Below, in pieces: positions 58,350 to 64,000 of a DNA stretch of 64,000 bases; positions within the stretch are counted from its first letter, which is position 1, and every line of letters starts with the position of its first letter. Made by a program: the position numbers and the translations under genes. The notes under the pieces are model-generated. The model searched no databases, had not been told where the DNA came from, and saw only the letters and a list, made by a program, of their open reading frames with translations. The DNA comes from Prunella strophiata (taxonomy: Eukaryota; Chordata; Aves; Passeriformes; Prunellidae), in the NCBI GenBank assembly GCA_036583965.1, contig JAZBQD010000013.1:9918763-9982762 (forward strand). The letters run 5' to 3'.

Positions 58350-58959
58350 CCCCACATTGGAGGGATGCAGAGGAATGAGCTGGTTCCAAGAAGGGTATTC
58401 CTGTTGCCCCTGGTCCTGCATGGAAAAGTCACATCTATCTCCTGGAGGAGATTCTTCTCATCTCTTTCTGTAATGCTTAACCAGCAAATTCTTGTGATCA
58501 AAAGACTCTTTTTGCAACATTCTTTTCTCTGTGACCCTCAAACTCCTCTCTTAAGCCTGTGGTTAAGTTGTCCTCAGTCTGTCATCAGCCCTGAGCTGCT
58601 TTCCCAGCTCCACTTCCAGATCTGCCCTGTGGAACACAGAATTAGTGCCCAGGACTCAGCACAACTTCCCACCCGGCCAGGGCAGAGCGGAGGCAGCGAC
58701 GTCTCCATCGTGTTAGCAAAGCCAAACCCCAACCTCCCAAAATAGCTCAGTTTGCTGCTTTGATGAGCAGCCCTTCCCTGCTCAGGGCTCATCCTCAGGC
58801 CACGTGTCCTCCTCCTGCCTGGACCACGTGTGGTGGCACTTGGTGGCACTGCCCTGGATTAGGAATTCCTCGTTCAGCTGCATCACGGCACAGATGCTGA
58901 CAGCTGGGGATGTGCATCCCTCTTTTCCTCTCTTATATCCCAATGTTTGGAGCACAGAT

Positions 58960-59326
58960 CTGATGAGGGCCTGGAGAAGAGGAGGTTCAGGGGGGAACCT
59001 CTGGTTCTCCACAAATCCCTGACAGGAGGGGGCAGCCAGGAGGGGTCAGGCTCTGATCCCAGGGAACAGGGACAGACACACAGGGAATGGCCTCAAGTTG
59101 TGCAAAGGGAGGTTTAGATTGGATATTGTGGAAAATTTCTTCCTGGAAAGAGTTGTCAGGCATTGGAACAGGCTGCCCTGAGCAGTGATGGAGTCCCCAT
59201 CCCTGCAGGGATTTAAAAGCCTTCTGGATGTGGCACTTGGGGACATGGTGGCCTTGGCAGTGCTGAGGGAACAGTTGGACTCAGTGGTCTCAGAGGGCTT
59301 TCCAACATTAATAATTCCATGATACT
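58960..59326 (+). repeat. CR1-like LINE 3' fragment
   Basis: Sense copy of about 365 bases: 'gatgagggcctggagaagag', 'gaggtttagattggatattg', 'gtcaggcattggaacaggct', 'gatgtggcacttggggacat', ending 'attaataattccatgatact'. It is of the same type as 2985-3225 but keeps more of its 5' part. Confidence 0.88.
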
Positions 59327-60254
59327 GTGTTTTCTCAGTCCCTGGCAGAAATTCCTGCTAATTCTGAGTGTCCTTTTGCATTTTTCAGTGCCATCTTTGG
59401 CATTATGTTCACATCCATTCTGTTCTTCCTCCCACCCTTTTATTTATCACTGCCTTGGTGCCCTCAGCTCCATTCCTGCCTTCCACAGGCATTTAATATC
59501 CACATCTGAGGAGGTTCCATGGGAAGCTGAAGGAGCTGTGGCCCTCACCCCCAGCCTGACACGTTCTTTTGCAATGCAGTGCTTTGCTGGCTCTGCTCTA
59601 ACCAGTTCCTGTGTTCTGCATTTATTTTTATAGCCTGGGCTGATGAAATTGTTCCTTTAGTTCCTTCAACACTCTAAATAACATTTGGATTTCTCTTTGA
59701 GCCTGTTTAGCACAGATACTTATTAAGCTCCCCGCAGCAAAATCCTTGTTGTTATAGTCAAGAGGAAAAAAAAAAAAAAGTGCAATTTTCAACCATGGGT
59801 TTGGGCTGATTTTGAAATTGAGCCATAAAAATACACTTGCTGCATTTCTGCAGGGGAAATATCCCATAACGACATCGTGGCTGCTCAAACCCAGCGCTCT
59901 GCAGCTCACTGGGAATCACCTGGCATGTGGCTGACCCTTGCTGCAGGGTGAGCACAGAAAAGGGGCGATTTTACTCATTTTAATGTGCTTTTCCTTGCCA
60001 ATTCTCAGCGACATTACAAGGTTTTGTTACGGCCGGGGTTTGTCGCTGCCGGCTCCCAGCTCCGGGTGGTCTGGGGGTGTTTTTGGGGCGGGATGAGCCC
60101 CCCGGGACCCCGCTCCCCGCACCCATGTGCTCGGGATGGGGATGGGATCGGGGGGGGACACGGGGGAAGCCCCGCCCCTCCGCGCAAGCCCCGCCCCTCC
60201 GCGCGCGCGCACCCGCGCCCGCCGCAGCGGCACTGCGGCGGCCGCGGCTTTTTA

Positions 60255-60264
60255 CCTTATATGG
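60255..60264 (+). promoter_or_regulatory. CArG box (SRF site)
   Basis: CCTTATATGG fits CC(A/T)6GG exactly. It sits in the centre of the CpG island, 30 bases before an inverted CCAAT box, which favours a functional site over a chance match. SRF controls many actin-cytoskeleton genes, which fits CORO1C. Confidence 0.65.
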
Positions 60265-60325
60265 TCATGGCAGCGCTCGCGGCCGCCGCGCTGATTGGCG
60301 GGGGCGGGGGCGCGGCGCGGCAAGT

Positions 60326-60390
60326 GCGCGGGAATTAACCCGTGAGCGCGGGAATTAACCCGTGAGCGCGGGAATCCATTAACCCCCGTG
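60326..60390 (+). repeat. Three tandem copies of a 20-bp unit
   Basis: The units 60326-60345 and 60346-60365 are identical (gcgcgggaattaacccgtga). A third from 60366 carries small insertions. The array follows the GC boxes of the internal CpG island directly. Confidence 0.9.
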
Positions 60391-62204
60391 CACCCACGTC
60401 CCCGCCGCGTCCCCTCCCCTCCCCGTGCTGCCGAGGGTCTGCCCGACCCCCCGCGCCAAGTGGGAGACGCAGGAGCTGCATCCTCTTTCCATCCCCGCGG
60501 CTCCCGGGGTAGCCGCAGCCAGCGCAGCCCAGCCGGCTTTGCTGGCTGTGGAAATGCTTTGTCTGAACTTCCTGTTTTCTTGCACGCACATGTGCAAGGG
60601 CTTTGCCAGGAACTCGCCATTCCCATGCTCCGGCAGGAGCTGCCGAGCATCAGACAATCTAATTCCCACAGGTTGCTTGGTCTGGAGGGTTGGCCTCTCT
60701 TGGAATGAGCCACATAGTTTGGAAAAGCTGTAATTCCTCTCGGTCAGGGTTGTGTAGGTGATAAGAGCCAGGGTAATCAGCATTAACTCAGCTCACCAGG
60801 GAAGGAGCTGGAAACTTCACTGCTTGTTCTGGACTGTGGTTGTAGAGTTGGTTTTCTGTGAGGCTTATCCCAGGGCAAGCTCTGGGTACACAGGGAAGGT
60901 ACCAGATAAAAATTCTCTGGGTTTCCTGATATGTTGGGCAGGATGACTTGGAAACACCTGGATTCAAAGGGTTCTGGTGCTGGACCTGTGCTCCAGCAGA
61001 ACTGGAGAAAAATTTCTTTTTTCCCCTCCTCAAAAACTCTTTACAGTTTTTATCTGCACAGAAAAACCTGCTGCAAATGTTCCTTTTTGTTTGAGTTCAT
61101 GCAGAAAGATCCGTTCAGCCACGAGTTGTGTTACATAAGGCCTTTACCAGAGGTTTATTCAGTCTCTTTTGGATATAGCTTTTATTAGATTTTCCATTTT
61201 CCTGATCCCTTCCTGCACCCCCTTCACACCAGCAGCATTCCTGCAGGATCTGGGATCAGATGGTGCCCTCAGAGGCAATTAGCATGTGGGTGGGGGCGTG
61301 CACACCTCGGGAATGATCTTCTCCAAGGAATATGTTGTTCTGCAAGTGACAGGCCTTGGTGTTCATCCATGGCATATGAGAGTTGTTAAGCAGCTCTTCC
61401 CAATCCTTATTCAACTAGGAAGGATTTAGGGGAAGAAAATCATCCTTGTCTGAACTGTGTGTAAAATAAAATCAGGAGGTTTTTGCTGTGATGGGTTTAT
61501 TGAGCCTTTCCAGGCGTTTTAGGGGGAGTGTGATGGATTTTGTCCTTTTATTTCACCTTGGATTTTTCTCTATAAAAAGAAGTTTATATTTATCACTGTC
61601 AGCTTGATTCCAATGGATCATCAGGTTCTAATGCAGTAGGGAAGAGAGGGCAGCAGAGGGGCTAATGGATCTCATTCCTCCAGGGAAAAAAGCAGCAAAT
61701 TCCATCCCCTGTCTTACAGTCAGAGGTTTGTACAAGTATCTCTGCAATTTTAAGGTTTTGTCCAGTAATGAAAATGGAAGTTTTACTTGGTGGAGCCCTG
61801 GTTCATCTGTTCCCAGCCCATGGGAATGATCCCTGTGGATCCCTGTCTCCTTTCCCAGCAGCTCTGCTCTCTCTGGGTGGATGTTCTTCCTCTGAAGAGC
61901 AGCAGAGCTTTTCCACTTTATCCAGAGCCCTCAGCTTCTGGGATACCCATTGGCTTTCCTGCAGTTGGGAAGGAGCAGAGGGATGAACTGCTTTAGAAAT
62001 AATATTTTAGAGAGGTGAAAAAACACTGAAACTCTCCCTTTTAATTGTAATGTCATTTCTGGGATAGATCCTTGGAAATGCTGGAGCTGTGCTGCACTCC
62101 CAGCTCCTAGTGATGGGATTTTGCAGGTTGGGTGAGGGCTGTTTGTATTGGGTTTTTTTTCCTTTTTAAAGCCAGCTTGTGTTCATTCTGTGGCATTCTG
62201 GGAT

Positions 62205-62408
62205 GGAATCACAGAAGTCATGGAATCCTTGAGGTTGGAAAAGATCTCCAAGCTCATCAAGTCCAACCTTTGACCAAGTGAACCACATCACCAAATGCCC
62301 CAGCTGCTTGTGTTTTAACCCTTCCAGGGATGGTGACTCCCCCACTTCCCTGGGGAGTCTCTTCCATGCTTGGCCACCCTTCCAGTGAAGAAATTTTCCC
62401 CAATATCC
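62205..62408 (-). repeat. CR1-like LINE 3' fragment
   Basis: Antisense copy: 'gaatcacagaagtcatggaa', 'ttggaaaagatctccaagct', 'catcaagtccaacctttgac', 'gaccaagtgaaccacatcac' and 'gaagaaattttccccaatat'. It belongs to a different CR1 subfamily from most copies in intron 1. Confidence 0.85.
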
Positions 62409-64000
62409 AATGTCACAGCCCTGCAGCTGCCAAGGTGACAACGGGAGCACTGCTGGGGCATTCTTGGAGAGCACAGTGGTCTCTTATTGCCGACTTCCCA
62501 GTGGATCTTTTGGGAACTTCCTCATCTTCCAGATTAGTTCTGGATGCCTGGGCTGGGCTCTGGGGTGACTGGTGGCTGCTGGGCATGGGCAGGAGTTTCC
62601 ATTTCAGCCCAGATTTCTCCCAGGTGCCTCCTCCAGGCCCAGCTGCTGCAGCCAGGGATGGAGGCTCAGTGCTCAGAAGTCCCCTGCATGAAACTTAAAG
62701 AGTTTTTTTAAAGGGAAATCCACAATTTAAAGTAAAGAGGAGTGTTTTCTCTAGCAGAGAGAAAGGTGCAGTCGGTTGGGGTTTCAAACTTTGCAGTTGT
62801 GACCTGATTTCCTTCCTCAAACTTGTGCAGAGTGAGGGGGGAGCTGCTTTGGCTTGTGCAACTCGATGCCACTTCCCTAATTTAAATGGAGATTTCAAGG
62901 AGCACAGCCATGGGCTGGGGAAGCAGCTGTTCTCCCTGATATTTTTACCATAATCCATGAGCTGTTTCCTGCCACCAAATGCCCTTTTCTGGCAGAGAAA
63001 CGATCACAAGACACTCAAATTAATTCATAAAACTCCCACTTTTAGGAACAGTTTTCTTGTGTTGCTTATCCATCCCTTTTGGATTTAATAATTTTTCTTT
63101 TTTCTGTCACTTTATTTCTGATCTGGGTTTAATATTTCTGATGATTTGACTTTTTTTTTTTTTTTTTCTGATCTGGAATACATGAAATACATTAAAAATT
63201 AATTTTAATAATTAATATTAATTTAATATGGCAAATTCGCCCCTTGCTGAAACACCTGAATATTGAGTGTGTATTCAGTCAACACCAACTTTATTAAAAA
63301 ACCTCAAATTCACCTTTTTGACCAACATTTTATAAAATACAACTCCAGATTTCAAAAGTTATCAGGGACGTGTCAAACCACAGCCCCAGTGGATTATGAG
63401 AAGGATTGAATTTCTTGAAGTTAATTTCAAGCTGTGTATCAGCACTTGAGATTTATTTTAAATCCTCTCCTAATTATAAGATTACATTTTCCAAATAAAT
63501 AAATAAATCCCCAAACCTGGGAGCATTAGAGCAGCATGGAAACACACCCAGCTGCCAACCACGCTGCCAAACCTCGTGGTGTCCTGGTGGAGTTGCAAAG
63601 GAATTGTGTTTTTTTGGGATTTGCTGATTTTGCAGCCTGGTGGGTTTTTATAACCCTACTGCAGCTTTTCCCTTTTGGCAAATCCCCTAAAACACTGATT
63701 TTTCCAGCTTTTCTGAGCACAGTGCAATGCTGAGAGTTGGGGTTCCCTGCTCCAGGGAATGCTGCCGGGAGGAGGAATCTGGTGGATGGAATTTGCCAAA
63801 GCCATGCTGAGAGGTGGTAAAATACAGCCCTGAGCTGAAAGCTGCCCATTGCTCAGGCTGAGGGGTCACCCTGGGGTGGTGCAGTGGTGGCTGTCCTGTG
63901 CTGTCCCCACTGTGCCTTGGCAGGGTCTCTGGGGAAGGTGCTGGTGACGAGGGGCGGATGCGGCGCCGAGCTCTCAGAACGTGCTCAGGAAAACACCAAA

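Larger units (their letters stand above)
60000..60530 (+). promoter_or_regulatory. CORO1C: Internal CpG island with CArG box, probable alternative CORO1C promoter
   Basis: A compact CpG-rich block inside intron 2. It holds a perfect serum-response element core CCTTATATGG at 60255-60264, an inverted CCAAT box (ATTGG, 60294-60298), GC boxes (ggggcgggg, 60301-60309) and flanking tracts such as 'gcgcgcgcgcacccgcgcc'. The spacing is that of a promoter. Family knowledge: CORO1C has isoforms with alternative 5' ends, including a muscle-specific one. Whether this island makes one of them, a non-coding RNA or nothing cannot be told. The short frame from the ATG at 60267 ends after 23 codons. Confidence 0.6.

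Overview
This is a 64 kb piece of a vertebrate nuclear genome, almost certainly avian. It is gene-poor and intron-rich, and carries many 3'-truncated CR1-type retrotransposon tails on both strands. Its recognisable genes match SSH1 and CORO1C, which are adjacent and co-oriented in vertebrates including human. A passerine is possible, but the species cannot be read from the sequence.

Layout. (1) 1-12336: non-coding, taken as the 5' part of the SSH1 locus (long early intron). The first coding exons of SSH1 were not found and probably lie to the left. (2) 12337-25674: thirteen coding exons of SSH1 (slingshot cofilin phosphatase 1) on the + strand, corresponding to human exons 3-15, with intact SSH-N, DEK_C-like and phosphatase regions. 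The last exon shows four apparent single-base frame breaks that sum to zero. (3) 25675-about 28870: SSH1 3' UTR with a proximal and a distal poly(A) signal. (4) 32862-35837: a two-exon gene on the + strand (predicted 484 aa) that I do not recognise. It has an intact long reading frame, a matching splice pair and a poly(A) signal, and lies where I know of no human protein-coding gene. (5) 40100-40590: a 23-bp minisatellite of about 22 units, directly before a CpG island (40600-41350) that I take as the CORO1C promoter and non-coding first exon. (6) 41.4-57.6 kb: CORO1C intron 1, crowded with CR1 fragments including a CR1 inserted in a CR1. (7) 57618-57817: the first coding exon of CORO1C (65 residues from the start Met). 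(8) 57818-64000: CORO1C intron 2, with a second compact CpG island at about 60.0-60.5 kb. That island carries a perfect CArG box, an inverted CCAAT box and a GC box, and looks like an internal alternative promoter. The rest of CORO1C lies to the right.

Biology. SSH1 dephosphorylates and so activates cofilin. Coronin-1C binds actin filaments and Arp2/3 and co-operates with cofilin in filament turnover. The two genes therefore act in the same process, and each vertebrate slingshot paralogue sits near a coronin gene. The unrecognised gene between them encodes a hydrophilic, Ser/Arg/Glu-rich, probably disordered protein. A link to actin is only a guess from position.
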